Assembly (NCBI GenBank): GCA_017454585.1
Contig: JAFTCU010000300.1
Location: 1 to 26,793 of the forward strand
Length of the DNA stretch: 26,793 nucleotides
Direction: 5' to 3'
From: Thermoguttaceae bacterium
GTDB lineage: Bacteria > Planctomycetota > Planctomycetia > Pirellulales > Thermoguttaceae
Under the pieces are notes generated by a model. That model saw only the letters and a program-made list of their open reading frames with translations. It had not been told where the DNA came from and ran no database searches. Made by a program: the position numbers and the translations under genes. This document shows positions 14,177 to 23,465 of this stretch, piece after piece; position 1 is the first letter of the stretch; every line of letters starts with the position of its first letter.

Positions 14177-17100
14177 TTCATTTTTCGCTTGGCCTGTTTT
14201 TCTTTGTCGGAACCCGGGAATTTCTCGAGGAGGTCGTGGTAATGCTTCCAGGCTTTGTCGATTTTCCCGAGCATTTCAAAGCACTGCGCTGCCTCAAACA
14301 TCGCGTCGGCCTGGAGTTTCGGGTCTTCTACGCCGTAAATGACCTGGTAGAACGCCTGAATTGCCGATTCGTACTGCTTTTGGGCGAAAAGTATCTCGCC
14401 TTTGAGGAAAATGGACTGAGGAGTGAAAATCGTGTCATTAGCAGTCGCCAATGATTCACAGAGGGCCAGAGCCTCGTCAAATTTCTGGAGCCGGAAAAAG
14501 GCCATTGCGCGTTTGAATTCCATCCGGGTTTTCCCTTCGGCTGTCGGATAGACTTCAATAAACTGGCCGCTCGTTTCCAGAACAGATTCCCATTTTTCCT
14601 CCTCCTCGTAAATCTGGACCATCATTTCCAGCGTGTTTTCACGGAACGACTGCCCCAGAGCCGGATCGTTCAAAATCGTTTGGAATTCCTTGAGCGCCTG
14701 ACTCCGGTCTTTGAGCTGGAAGAGGGCCATGCCCTTGAGGAAACGCAGTTCCGCACGAGTGGAAAGGATTTCATTCTTTTCCTCATCGGAGGTTCCTTCC
14801 GGGATCTCCTCGTTCAAATCGATTCCTTCCACGAAATCAAGCGTTTCCTTGAACATTTTTCGATTGTAAAACGACCAGGCTGTCTTCTGTTCCGCGCTCC
14901 GAAAGATGAAATCGCTCTTCTCGGGCGGATTTTTCAGGATCGGTCGGAAAGCCACTTCCGTTTCTTCCATTTTCCCGGCCAGATACCAGAATGTCGCGAG
15001 TTGGTACGTGAGCGGACGAATGAAAACACTTTCGGGGAATTTCCCGCTCATTTCAGCCAGTGTGTCCTGCGCCTCCTGGAGTTTTTTCTGCTCAAGCAGG
15101 ACTTTCACGAGCTGGTTATACGTGCGTTCGTTGGAGTCCCAGTCGGGGTAATTCTTCAGGAGGTCCCGAAACGCCTTTTCCGCTTTTTCAAATTCCTGTT
15201 TCTCGTAGAGGCAAAAACCGATTTCGTAGCTTGCCTCTGCATGGAGCGGTTTGAATTCTTCGGAATCGGAGTTCAGAATGATGTTCCACGCTTCCATTGC
15301 GGCATCATAGTCTTTGTTTTCCATCGCGGCGATCGCCTGCACGTTTGCGCCTCGCTCCTGGAAGTTGGAATTGGGGAATTTCTCGGCCATTTCCTTGGCG
15401 ATTTTCACGGCTTTTTCCGTCTGATCCAGCTTCAGGAAACACTGGGACGCCAAAAGCCCCGCTTCAGGCGCGCTGGAACTTTGGGGGAATTTTTCGAGAA
15501 ACGCCTCGAACGTTTCCGCGGCTTTTTCCAATTCGCCCTTTTCAATCTCGCACCGCCCATTCAGGAAGAAAAGCTGGTCCGCGATCGGCGAATCGGGGCA
15601 TACTCTCAATCCCCATTGGGCATACTTCTGGCAATTGTCATAATTCTTCTGGAGGAAATAAACCATCGCCAGGTCATAGTACAGATTGCCGACGTGAGCG
15701 TATTGTACCTCTTTGGTCGCTTTTCTGGCTTTGATAAGCAGGTTTTGCGCTTTTACGAAGTACTTTTTTTGAAGCTTTTTCGTCTTTTTGGTTTGAGCGT
15801 AATCACGACTGCAAATACCGCCAATATGACGCAGCTCGATGAGCTTCGCCTCATCTTTCATTTTGGAGTCGTTTTCCTTGGCAAACAGGTAACCATCCTT
15901 GCTCTTGCCGCTCTTCTGAAGGCAATACACAATGGAGACTCGCCACGAGTCAGGATCGCCGGATTTCTCGTACTGTTTCAGGAGATGTTCCCATCCGTCG
16001 CACGCGGCCTGGAAATCCCCGGTGTCGTAAAGAGCCTGCGCATTCTCTTCAAGGAAAGAGATCCGCATGACTTCCGGCAGTTGCCCAAAACCATCCCAGA
16101 CGATCATTTGCCCTGAAACCTCAATGATACCGGCACTGTTTTTGTCTTTGTGATAAATCTGAATGATTTGAAGCATCGCGTCGGCGCCGAACAAAAGATT
16201 CTTGGGAGACTGGTTTTTCTCAAAAATCGTCCGGTAGGTCGCAATGGCTTCGTCTCTGCGTCCACAGGCTTCCAGGGCATCGGCGTAGTCCCGGAGCAGG
16301 GAATGAGTACGGATTTTGGGAGGGATTTGTTCAATGGCGGCAAGAGCCTGTTCCGCCTCGCCCATCTGCAGGAGCAAAAGCGCGAGCTGGTGTGTCGTTG
16401 TGCGAAGCAGGATTCGATCAGACTGAACGCCAGGGATCTCCAGAATTTTTCTCCAGAGATTCAGGCACTCTTTTTCGTCGAACGCTTTATTCTCCTCGCC
16501 GGGTTTCAACTGGGCGTTGAAATTCTTCATCGCCAGCCCCTGCTGGTAAAGTGCGTGAGGATAGACCGAGCTGTTCGGGAAATCAGATGTGATCCTGCCG
16601 AACAGATCCGCGGCACGATCGTATTGCCTGAGCTTGACACACGTTTCACCAAAACGGTAATAATAAAACGCCAAATTCAGTACCGAGGTAACCTCCGTTT
16701 TGGGGTCGAGCCACTTTTGGTACGCTTTGCCGTTCAGGATCCCCTTCAACTGCTTCTCAGCCTCTTTGTAATCACCCATCATGAAATAAACGTCTGCCAG
16801 AAGGCGTTTCGCCCGAAGACGCAGTTCCGCCTCCGGCTTGTTTTCCAGAAGAGTGTTTAGCGTGATCATGGCTTTCTTTTCTTCCTGATTTTTCAGGTTA
16901 ATGTAAACCTCAGCCAGAGTGTAAAGAGCCTGATTCAAATCCGGAAAATTCTGTTCCGCGATTACAAGTTTCAAATCACCCAATGCGTTTTCGTAGCTTC
17001 CCAACTGAATGAAGGAAAGCGCTTCGTTGTAAATGGCCTGCGTTCGGTATTTACTGTCAGGGAATTGGTTCCGAATCGTCTGGAACTGAATTATCGCCCG

Positions 17101-17607
17101 GCGATACAGCTCGGATGCCTCGTTTGAGATGGAATAATTGCGATCCGCGACCGTGTTTATAGCCCCCTGGCGGCTCCCGGTCGGTTTGATGGGGAACATT
17201 AGCGCGTGTTGGAGGTAAGTGAGACCAAGAAGGTGACGGGATTCATCCTGATACGGATATTTACCCTCTTTTAGTTCGTTTTCAAAAATCGCCTCCGCTT
17301 CCTCAAAGTGCTGAGTGTGGTACTTGCAGACTCCCAGATAGTGTTCCGCGTGCGGGCGCTGGCTGTTATTGGGGTACTTTTTCAGAAAATCTTCCCAACC
17401 TTTTTCTGCTATGTCATACTCGCCGCCTGTTGTCAGGGCCAGATTCCCGCTGAATTGAGAATCAGCAGCAATTTTATCTTCTGCAGAGAACGCTATTCCA
17501 CAAAAAGCCCACAACACTCCAGCCGTGAACAAAAGCGCTAATCCTGTGTTCTGAATGCCATGTCCCGTTCGGTGATAAATCCAAAATTTGTGATGAAATT
17601 CTTTCAT
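14161..17607 (-). CDS. Exported protein of about 1150 residues made of TPR repeats
   Basis: From ATG 17607 the protein has 1148 residues, with an extended signal peptide or N-terminal anchor (hydrophobic core LALLFTAGVLWAFCGIAFSA, cleavage near residue 41). Most of the rest is tetratricopeptide-like helix pairs, seen in recurring forms such as YPNNSQRPHAEHYLGVCKY, FPDSKYRTQAIYNEA, FPNSSVYPHALYQQG and FPGSDKEKQAKRKMKK. The FP-S pattern is that of YbgF/CpoB- and BamD-like envelope TPRs. An upstream frame extends to 17751, but a promoter lies inside that extension, so the start at 17607 is preferred; AGG sits 7 bases before it. It is the first gene of an operon with exbB and exbD, 79 bases away. 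It probably acts as the periplasmic scaffold of the ExbB/ExbD machine. The exact cargo is unknown. Confidence 0.88.
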   Translation of the reverse strand: MKEFHHKFWIYHRTGHGIQNTGLALLFTAGVLWAFCGIAFSAEDKIAADSQFSGNLALTTGGEYDIAEKGWEDFLKKYPNNSQRPHAEHYLGVCKYHTQHFEEAEAIFENELKEGKYPYQDESRHLLGLTYLQHALMFPIKPTGSRQGAINTVADRNYSISNEASELYRRAIIQFQTIRNQFPDSKYRTQAIYNEALSFIQLGSYENALGDLKLVIAEQNFPDLNQALYTLAEVYINLKNQEEKKAMITLNTLLENKPEAELRLRAKRLLADVYFMMGDYKEAEKQLKGILNGKAYQKWLDPKTEVTSVLNLAFYYYRFGETCVKLRQYDRAADLFGRITSDFPNSSVYPHALYQQGLAMKNFNAQLKPGEENKAFDEKECLNLWRKILEIPGVQSDRILLRTTTHQLALLLLQMGEAEQALAAIEQIPPKIRTHSLLRDYADALEACGRRDEAIATYRTIFEKNQSPKNLLFGADAMLQIIQIYHKDKNSAGIIEVSGQMIVWDGFGQLPEVMRISFLEENAQALYDTGDFQAACDGWEHLLKQYEKSGDPDSWRVSIVYCLQKSGKSKDGYLFAKENDSKMKDEAKLIELRHIGGICSRDYAQTKKTKKLQKKYFVKAQNLLIKARKATKEVQYAHVGNLYYDLAMVYFLQKNYDNCQKYAQWGLRVCPDSPIADQLFFLNGRCEIEKGELEKAAETFEAFLEKFPQSSSAPEAGLLASQCFLKLDQTEKAVKIAKEMAEKFPNSNFQERGANVQAIAAMENKDYDAAMEAWNIILNSDSEEFKPLHAEASYEIGFCLYEKQEFEKAEKAFRDLLKNYPDWDSNERTYNQLVKVLLEQKKLQEAQDTLAEMSGKFPESVFIRPLTYQLATFWYLAGKMEETEVAFRPILKNPPEKSDFIFRSAEQKTAWSFYNRKMFKETLDFVEGIDLNEEIPEGTSDEEKNEILSTRAELRFLKGMALFQLKDRSQALKEFQTILNDPALGQSFRENTLEMMVQIYEEEEKWESVLETSGQFIEVYPTAEGKTRMEFKRAMAFFRLQKFDEALALCESLATANDTIFTPQSIFLKGEILFAQKQYESAIQAFYQVIYGVEDPKLQADAMFEAAQCFEMLGKIDKAWKHYHDLLEKFPGSDKEKQAKRKMKKLSS

Positions 17608-17639
17608 GAACCAGCCTGTCCCTGCATTGCTCAGCTCTA

Positions 17640-17815
17640 TGCGCGCTGAAATAGGAATTTCTTCTCTCAATCCATCTATTATACCACGTTGAAGATTTTC
17701 TTCAAGCATACGAGCACGATTTTTCAGGAAATTTTTCGCAAATTCTCTCATTTATCAGAATTTTCTTGTCTTTCCATCTTAATCTGTGCGATGAATAGGG
17801 ATTTCTTCTGTCAAT
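17640..17815. repeat. Pair of near-identical 31-base direct repeats around the operon promoter
   Basis: The copies lie at 17640-17671 and 17785-17815. Both run TG-GCG-TGAA-TAGG-ATTTCTTCT-TCAAT and agree at about 27 positions with one gap. They flank the -10 and -35 boxes of the minus-strand promoter. The first copy lies in the leader, the second upstream. Possible reading: two binding sites for one regulator, or a local duplication. Confidence 0.5.
17678..17705 (-). promoter_or_regulatory. Promoter of the TPR-exbB-exbD operon, deciding the TPR start
   Basis: On the minus strand TTGAAG (17700-17705) and a perfect TATAAT (17678-17683) are 16 bases apart. Transcription would begin near 17670, which is inside the longest TPR reading frame (to 17751). 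The first in-frame ATG of the transcript is at 17607, giving a leader of about 63 bases. Confidence 0.7.
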
Positions 17816-17964
17816 GGAAATCTTTTCCTAATTTATTCTAACATAAAATTTGTAAAGAGGCAAATCGTTCACCGATGAAAAATGTCACTTTTTTGTTTGT
17901 CCTAAACGCAAAATCGGTAAATTTTAACCAATCGGAATTTTTTTGTTAAGTGGAAAGCTTTATC

Positions 17965-17994
17965 TTCCGAAAATAAAGACAAGATCGATATAAT
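17965..17994 (+). promoter_or_regulatory. Promoter of the porin gene
   Basis: TTCCGA (17965-17970) and a perfect TATAAT (17989-17994) with an 18-base spacer. The expected start near 18001 gives a leader of about 31 bases before the GTG at 18032. The stretch 17816-17964 is AT-rich and holds nothing else I can name. Confidence 0.55.
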
Positions 17995-18031
17995 AATTTT
18001 TCAGTATTCAACCTTTTACCAGGTTTCCAAA

Positions 18032-19525
18032 GTGAAAACATTACGTTTTTCAAAAATGTTTTTCCTGAAACTCGGTATCACACTTTGTGTGGTACTGACG
18101 TTCTGTGGTTCCGTTCCTGTGGACGGAATGACGGTCGAGGAATTTAATGCCCGATTGGAAGCCATGGAAGAAGAAAACCAGGCCCTTCGAGCCCAGCTTG
18201 CACCGGATTCCGGACCTCCTGTGGAGTCCTTTGATTCAATAACGGAAGCCGAAAATGAGGTTCCATTGGTTCTGTCACAAACTCCGGAACTGGCTCTTTC
18301 CGGGAAAGAGATTACGGCGGCCCGGGCGAAGGAGGTCACGCAGAACGCTGAACACGATAATTATGGCTCGGTTTTGAGCCCCTGGAATATTCGTGAGGAC
18401 GATATAGAAAAAGAACTGGCCCGTTACAAAGGCTGGTCGTGGGATAAGAATAATTTCACGCTTACACCATACGTTTGGGTCTGGGTCACGGGAACATACG
18501 AAACGAACCGGATGTTCGCGGGTGATTTTCCGCTTTGGGTCCGAAATAATGATGACGACTCGGCGGCATATATCGACGCGAAACCGACCCGACTGGGGTT
18601 CAATCTGGCCTGTCCGGAGGTAGCGTGCATGCCCGGAACGAAAGTCACGGCTGTCTTTGAGACCGACTTTGAAAATACGTACACATCGGAAAGCAAGCCG
18701 GACATGGAATTGCGCAAAGCGTACATTCAGCTCCAGAACGAATGCTCCATGTTCCTCTTTGGCCAGACGTGGGAATTGATCAGCCCGCTTTACCCGCCAA
18801 CATTGAACTGGGGTTACGGCTCATCGGCGGGAAACTTCGCGTTTCGCCGTGCGCAGATCCGTTACGACCGTTACTTCAAGCGGGAAAACGGCCGGTTTGC
18901 CATTCAGACGTGTCTGATCGCCAGTCAGACTGCCAACTTTACGGACACGGCAATCGGGACCCCCTACACCGGAAGGTATGGCAGTTACCCGGAATTTCAG
19001 CTGCGTTTTGAACGGACGTTCAAGAAAACGGACTTCTGGGAAAATGCAATGTTCGCCGTAGGCGCGAAAATTGGTGAGAAGGAATACGTCTCGGCAAATG
19101 ATGAATTCCATAAAACCACGTGGGCGGTTACGGCAGATTCAAAAATCCGATTTAACGAACGCTTTTACTGGATGGGTGAGTTATTCGCTGGTGAGGCAAT
19201 GACGATCAACTGCGCGGGGGTGATGCAGGATTTGAACCCCCAAACCCGGGAAAAAGTTTTCTCATCCGGCGGCTGGATGGCGTTTGGCTGGGATTTGACC
19301 CCGGAATTGCACTACTCGATCGGTTACGCGATCGATGACCCGGATAATTCAAGACTTTGCGAGGGGATGAAGGCCCTGAACCACTTTGCCTTTACGAATA
19401 TATCACGCGACATCACGAAGCAGTTTAATGTCGGGTTTGAGTACGAGTACTGCGAAACCGAATACTACCAGATCCGTCACGCACACGCGCACCTCTTTAT
19501 GCTCAACATGGTGTACAAACTGTAG
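18032..19525 (+). CDS. Porin-like outer-membrane protein (DcaP-like)
   Basis: A 497-residue protein with a signal peptide (basic N-region, core LGITLCVVLTFCG, cleavage near VDG, about 32), a short coiled coil (MTVEEFNARLEAMEEENQAL, about 33-52), a linker, and a beta-barrel region from about 145 with alternating aromatic strands (FTLTPYVWVWVTGTYETN, MFLFGQTWELISPLYPPT, FRRAQIRYDRYF). The FGQTW and AQIRY motifs are those I recall from DcaP-type porins, which take up small organic acids and peptides. The end, HLFMLNMVYKL, has the alternation of a last barrel strand. Coiled coil plus barrel suggests a trimer. The GTG at 18032 is preferred because AGG lies 9 bases before it and it supplies the basic N-region; ATG 18056 is the alternative. 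A shared terminator lies after the stop. Confidence 0.72.
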   Translation: MKTLRFSKMFFLKLGITLCVVLTFCGSVPVDGMTVEEFNARLEAMEEENQALRAQLAPDSGPPVESFDSITEAENEVPLVLSQTPELALSGKEITAARAKEVTQNAEHDNYGSVLSPWNIREDDIEKELARYKGWSWDKNNFTLTPYVWVWVTGTYETNRMFAGDFPLWVRNNDDDSAAYIDAKPTRLGFNLACPEVACMPGTKVTAVFETDFENTYTSESKPDMELRKAYIQLQNECSMFLFGQTWELISPLYPPTLNWGYGSSAGNFAFRRAQIRYDRYFKRENGRFAIQTCLIASQTANFTDTAIGTPYTGRYGSYPEFQLRFERTFKKTDFWENAMFAVGAKIGEKEYVSANDEFHKTTWAVTADSKIRFNERFYWMGELFAGEAMTINCAGVMQDLNPQTREKVFSSGGWMAFGWDLTPELHYSIGYAIDDPDNSRLCEGMKALNHFAFTNISRDITKQFNVGFEYEYCETEYYQIRHAHAHLFMLNMVYKL

Positions 19526-19542
19526 AGAATACGGCTTGAACC

Positions 19543-19575
19543 AAAAAAAGGGTACACGTTCAGTGTACCCCTTTT
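19543..19575. terminator. Bidirectional terminator between the porin and DUF1598-type genes
   Basis: GGGTACAC (19550-19557) and GTGTACCC (19563-19570) form an 8-bp stem with a 5-base loop. It is flanked by an A tract (19543-19549) on the left and TTTT (19572-19575) on the right, so it works in both directions for these convergent genes. Confidence 0.9.
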
Positions 19576-19593
19576 CTGACAGTTTCTAAAGTT

Positions 19594-20925
19594 TCAGTTT
19601 TCGTACCAGCGTTTGGACGGGATCGCGCCTTTTTCACGCACGGATTTCAGGTCGGTCGTTTTTGAAGACTGAACCATTTCCCACGGATTGATCGAAACGC
19701 CGCCGGTCACGAACATAATGCCAGCGCTGCGGCGGGCGACGACCGAGGAGCTTGGAGCCTTGGCCGGAACCACTTCACGAGCGGGATTCACGTCTTTGCT
19801 CGTCATCATCGGCGCGAAGGAATTACCCATCGTGGCCAAAACTTTGCCTTCTGCGAAAATGGCGCCGACCAGCGCGCAGTCCATGCAGTTGCGGAGCTGG
19901 CCGAAAATCGGTTCCGCGACGCTCAGCGCATCGTAGTTTTCGGTCATTTTGTCGGCCCACTGCTGGAAAACGTCGGAGGCTTTCGCGCCTTTGCGGACGA
20001 TTTGATTCCCATCGAAGAAATCCGTGTCGGTCATCGTGACAACTTTTCCACCGTCGAGCGACCAGGTCAGGCCTTGGGCGTCACGGGAAATATCCGCGAA
20101 ATTCGGGGCCAGCCACCAGCGAGGAAGCGCGCCGTTGGGGGACGGGTTTTTCATCATGCTCACGAAAGACGGAAGCGTTTTGACCGGGGATTTCGTGGCT
20201 CCCATCGAGATTTGCTTCATACGGAAGTCCGCTGCGGCCATGACGTAAGCGAAATGAGACGCTTCGTCGATTCCATTAAGCGTGACCGTCTGATCGCCCA
20301 GAGCCTTTTCCATTCCCTGAGCGATGGTTTTCGGCGGCGTCTGCGGGTTCACACTCGAAGCGTATTCGCTCATCCGCTGCAAACCTTCTTTCGTCGGGTC
20401 GATCGAAACGGAGAAAACAGACCGATTCTGCGCGGAAGCGGCCTGGATCGCCGCGACCAGATCGTCCAGACGCATGATCGGTTTTCCGGTTTCTTTCCCG
20501 ACCAATACACCCTGCGGCCCGACGACCCAGCCTTCAGCCGGCCCGACCAGTACAACGTCCTGTTCTTCCGGGAACAGAACAACGCTCTGGATGGAGGTCA
20601 ACCCGCCGAGGAAGCGAACCGAATCAGGGACCTCAGAGCCTTCAGCTTCGGCTTTGGCGATCTCTTCGTTGAGTTTTTTCAACGAAACACGGCGCATCTG
20701 AACCGCTTTGTTTAACCCTTTGGCAATGGGGTCCAAATCGTTTTTGATTTCGAGACGAAGCTGGTTCATTTCTTCGACGGACGCCTGGGAAAGCATTCCG
20801 CTCGCGTCGATCAGGACACCGCCGACGGACGATTGGTTCGAGGTCGTAAGCGTCTGAGCGAAAACGGATGAGCCAAGCATACAAACGGCCAGAACAGCCA
20901 AAACCACAAATACTTTGCGAAGCAT
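19594..20925 (-). CDS. Secreted DUF1598-type protein
   Basis: A 443-residue exported protein with a clear signal peptide (LRKVFVVLAVLAVCMLG, cleavage near VFA/QT, about 23). The mature part reads VGGVLIDASGMLSQAS, then a helical stretch, then SVRFLGGLTSIQSVVLFPEE and DVVLVGPAEGWVVGPQGVLVG, then PRWWLAPNFADISRDAQGLT. I recall these as features of the DUF1598 family, known almost only from planctomycetes and without an assigned function. No catalytic motif is visible. A strong GAGGAG lies 6 bases before the ATG at 20925. The gene stands alone and shares a terminator with the porin. The family label is from memory of the motifs, so moderately sure; the secreted status is safe. Confidence 0.7.
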   Translation of the reverse strand: MLRKVFVVLAVLAVCMLGSSVFAQTLTTSNQSSVGGVLIDASGMLSQASVEEMNQLRLEIKNDLDPIAKGLNKAVQMRRVSLKKLNEEIAKAEAEGSEVPDSVRFLGGLTSIQSVVLFPEEQDVVLVGPAEGWVVGPQGVLVGKETGKPIMRLDDLVAAIQAASAQNRSVFSVSIDPTKEGLQRMSEYASSVNPQTPPKTIAQGMEKALGDQTVTLNGIDEASHFAYVMAAADFRMKQISMGATKSPVKTLPSFVSMMKNPSPNGALPRWWLAPNFADISRDAQGLTWSLDGGKVVTMTDTDFFDGNQIVRKGAKASDVFQQWADKMTENYDALSVAEPIFGQLRNCMDCALVGAIFAEGKVLATMGNSFAPMMTSKDVNPAREVVPAKAPSSSVVARRSAGIMFVTGGVSINPWEMVQSSKTTDLKSVREKGAIPSKRWYEN

Positions 20926-21305
20926 ATTTTACTCCTCAGTTCTGCACCCGAATCGGATGATGGTGAAATTTTATATCTCTGATTTCAAAAGAGGATCACT
21001 CTCTGAAACACATTCTTTCATAGTCCTATTTTACACCAATTCGGAGAAAATGAAACACCCCACCCTCAATTTTCCATTGAAATTTTCAAGAAAATAAAAG
21101 ATTATTCCAATTAATCGTTTTTATGGAAACAAATTTCCTAAACGGATAAACGAAACGACCTTTTTTTTTCGCCTAAAGTCTCTGCTTTCACAAAAGATGC
21201 CAAAAATTTTCGCCTTCCTTCTTGCGAAAAAACTATTTTGTGGTATATTATACAGTTCAGATTTCTCTGACTGTTGATCCACAATCAGGCCCCCAGAACA
21301 AAAAA
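20926..21305. other. Divergent AT-rich intergenic region
   Basis: About 380 bases between the divergent DUF1598-type and helicase genes. On the minus strand TAAAAT near 21030-21035 may be a -10 box for the DUF1598-type gene, with no good -35. The plus-strand promoter is listed separately. No ORF here has support. Confidence 0.45.
21222..21249 (+). promoter_or_regulatory. Promoter of the helicase gene, deciding its start
   Basis: TTGCGA (21222-21227) and TATATT (21244-21249), 16 bases apart. Transcription near 21256 would begin after the TTG at 21222 that opens the longest frame, so translation must start further in, at ATG 21306. Confidence 0.6.
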
Positions 21306-23423
21306 ATGTCCGAAGATCCCACTTTTTTCACTCCTGAAACCATTCTAGGCCCCGAAGGTCTCCTTGCGAGCCGCATGAAAGGGTACGAGCCCAGACCACA
21401 GCAGGTGCACATGGCCAAGGATGTTCTGAACGCTTTCCTGACCAAAAAACATTTGGTCGTTGAAGCCGGGACGGGAGTCGGGAAAAGTTTCGGCTACCTG
21501 GTTCCTGCAATTCTTGCCACGTCGCAGCATTACGATTTTGACGGCCAGTTTCAGCGTCCGTACCGCCGTGTCATCATTTCCACGCAGACGATCAGCCTTC
21601 AGGAACAGCTCATCTGTAAAGACCTCCCCTTTCTGAACAGTCTGATCCCGCTGGAATTTTCTTTCGTTCTGGTGAAAGGCCGGAGCAATTACCTCTGCCC
21701 GCGCCGGATGAAGTCGGCATACGAAAACGCCCTTTCTCTTTTCAGCTCGCAAGAGGAAAACGACCAGATCGAGGACCTGCGCGTTTGGGCGAATCAAACC
21801 CGCGATGGTTCCCAGCAGGATCTCTCGTTTCCAGTCCTGCCAAGGGTTTGGGAGGAAGTTTGCTGCGAGTCGGGAAACTGCCTCGGCAAAAAGTGCAAGT
21901 TCTTTGAGAAATGCTTCTACCAGGCGTCCAAAAGGCGGATCCGAAACGCGCACATTCTGGTCGTGAACCACGCGCTTTTTTTCAGTGATCTGGCGGTTCG
22001 CAACGGTGGAGGAGCGATTTTGCCTGAATACGATGTGGTGGTTTTCGATGAGGCCCACTCCATGGAAGCCGTGGCGGGTGATCATCTAGGCATCGGAATC
22101 TCAAACGGCCAGATCGAATATTTGCTTCGCCGCCTTCTGAATCTTCGTACAAACCACGGTGTTCTCGTGACTTATGGTCTTCAGAAGGCACAAAACATCA
22201 TTCAGAAATGTTACGCGGAAGCCTCGTCACTTTACTACGAGCTGGAGTGCTGGTTTGAGACAAAGTTCCAGGAAATGCACAGCCCGTTCCGGGTCAGCGA
22301 AATTCGCGTCCGCCGGCCCGACATCGTGGCGAACCGTCTCAGTCCCGTACTGGCGGAGCTGGCCGGGTGTATTTTTAACGATGCGCAGGAAATGGAAAGC
22401 GAAGAGGCCCAACTGGAGCTTACGTCCGTGGCAGATCGGCTCAACGCGCTGGCGGTGGGGCTGGACGCATGGATCACCCAAAAGGAAGAGGATTACGTGT
22501 ACTGGCTGACGCTCATTCCGGCGGGAAAAGGCGGTCGGCGCGTCACGCCTAAAATCGAGATGAACGCCTCGCCGGTGGATGTCGGCCCCCTGATGCGCGA
22601 GATGCTTTTCAACAAAATGAACTCGGTCGTCATGACAAGCGCCACTCTTTCGACCGTCCGCCGCGCTCCCTCATCATCGCGAAAGAAAACCCAGGAGGGG
22701 CAAAAGAACGGCGAAGCGCCTGCTTTGCCGGAAACCCCGGCAGGTGATTTCGGCTACTTCCGCCAGCGGATAGGACTGGTGAGTACAGAGCAGACACTTT
22801 TGGGGAGTCCATTCGACTACGAGAGACAGGTGACGCTCGTTCTGGGCGTTTCCATGCCTGACCCGGTTACCGAGCCGGAGAACTACGAACGTCAGCTCGT
22901 GGAACGTATTTGCAGGTATGTGAGCAAAACGGATGGCCACGCCTTCGTCCTTTTCACGAGTTACGGCCTGATGAACCGGATCGTGGCGCAAATGACACCG
23001 TGGCTCATTAGCCAAAACCTCGCGCTTTTCTCTCAGGGCGAAGGTATGTCACGTTCGCAAATGGTAGAGCATTTCAAAGCCAATCCGCGCAGCGTCCTGT
23101 TCGGGACCGATTCGTTCTGGCAGGGCGTGGACGTACCGGGCGACGCACTGAAAAACGTTATCATCACGAAACTTCCGTTCCGTGTACCGGACCATCCGCT
23201 CACCGAGGCTCGGGTGGACGCGATCAAGGCCCGGGGGGGAAACCCGTTCAACGAGTACCAGGTCCCCGAGGCGGTGATCAAGCTGAAGCAGGGGTTTGGG
23301 CGTTTGATCCGTACCCGCACCGACACTGGATGGGTAGTGATCCTCGACCCGCGCGTTACATCGAAATACTACGGACGTTTGTTTTTGGATTCTTTGCCAA
23401 AATGTACGATCATCCGGGATTAA
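21306..23423 (+). CDS. dinG: DinG/XPD-type ATP-dependent DNA helicase
   Basis: A 705-residue superfamily 2 helicase of the DinG/Rad3 group, acting 5' to 3' on DNA in relatives. Visible motifs are Walker [10 protein letters not shown] (53-61), motif Ia ([13 protein letters not shown]), DEAH (248-251) followed by [11 protein letters not shown], motif III (VVMTSATLS), and the C-terminal motifs [15 protein letters not shown] and GRLIRT. Cysteines for a 4Fe-4S cluster are present: Cys131 (YLCPRR), Cys186/187 or Cys192, Cys197 and Cys203, just before the DEAH box. An insertion rich in Ser, Lys, Glu and Pro (about 455-480) follows motif III and is likely a flexible loop. There is no N-terminal exonuclease domain. 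The upstream TTG at 21222 is refused because the promoter overlaps it. DinG resolves R-loops and DNA roadblocks in other bacteria. The gene stands alone. Confidence 0.88.
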   Translation: MSEDPTFFTPETILGPEGLLASRMKGYEPRPQQVHMAKDVLNAFLTKKHLVVEAGTGVGKSFGYLVPAILATSQHYDFDGQFQRPYRRVIISTQTISLQEQLICKDLPFLNSLIPLEFSFVLVKGRSNYLCPRRMKSAYENALSLFSSQEENDQIEDLRVWANQTRDGSQQDLSFPVLPRVWEEVCCESGNCLGKKCKFFEKCFYQASKRRIRNAHILVVNHALFFSDLAVRNGGGAILPEYDVVVFDEAHSMEAVAGDHLGIGISNGQIEYLLRRLLNLRTNHGVLVTYGLQKAQNIIQKCYAEASSLYYELECWFETKFQEMHSPFRVSEIRVRRPDIVANRLSPVLAELAGCIFNDAQEMESEEAQLELTSVADRLNALAVGLDAWITQKEEDYVYWLTLIPAGKGGRRVTPKIEMNASPVDVGPLMREMLFNKMNSVVMTSATLSTVRRAPSSSRKKTQEGQKNGEAPALPETPAGDFGYFRQRIGLVSTEQTLLGSPFDYERQVTLVLGVSMPDPVTEPENYERQLVERICRYVSKTDGHAFVLFTSYGLMNRIVAQMTPWLISQNLALFSQGEGMSRSQMVEHFKANPRSVLFGTDSFWQGVDVPGDALKNVIITKLPFRVPDHPLTEARVDAIKARGGNPFNEYQVPEAVIKLKQGFGRLIRTRTDTGWVVILDPRVTSKYYGRLFLDSLPKCTIIRD

Positions 23424-23465
23424 AACCCTGGCAAAGGCCCGATGAATGGTTCAGACAGGCCGTTT

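Noticed and set aside
14680..16116. A 478-codon plus-strand frame opposite the TPR gene
   Set aside because: Phe/Arg/Leu-rich translation without motifs, antisense to a clear TPR solenoid.
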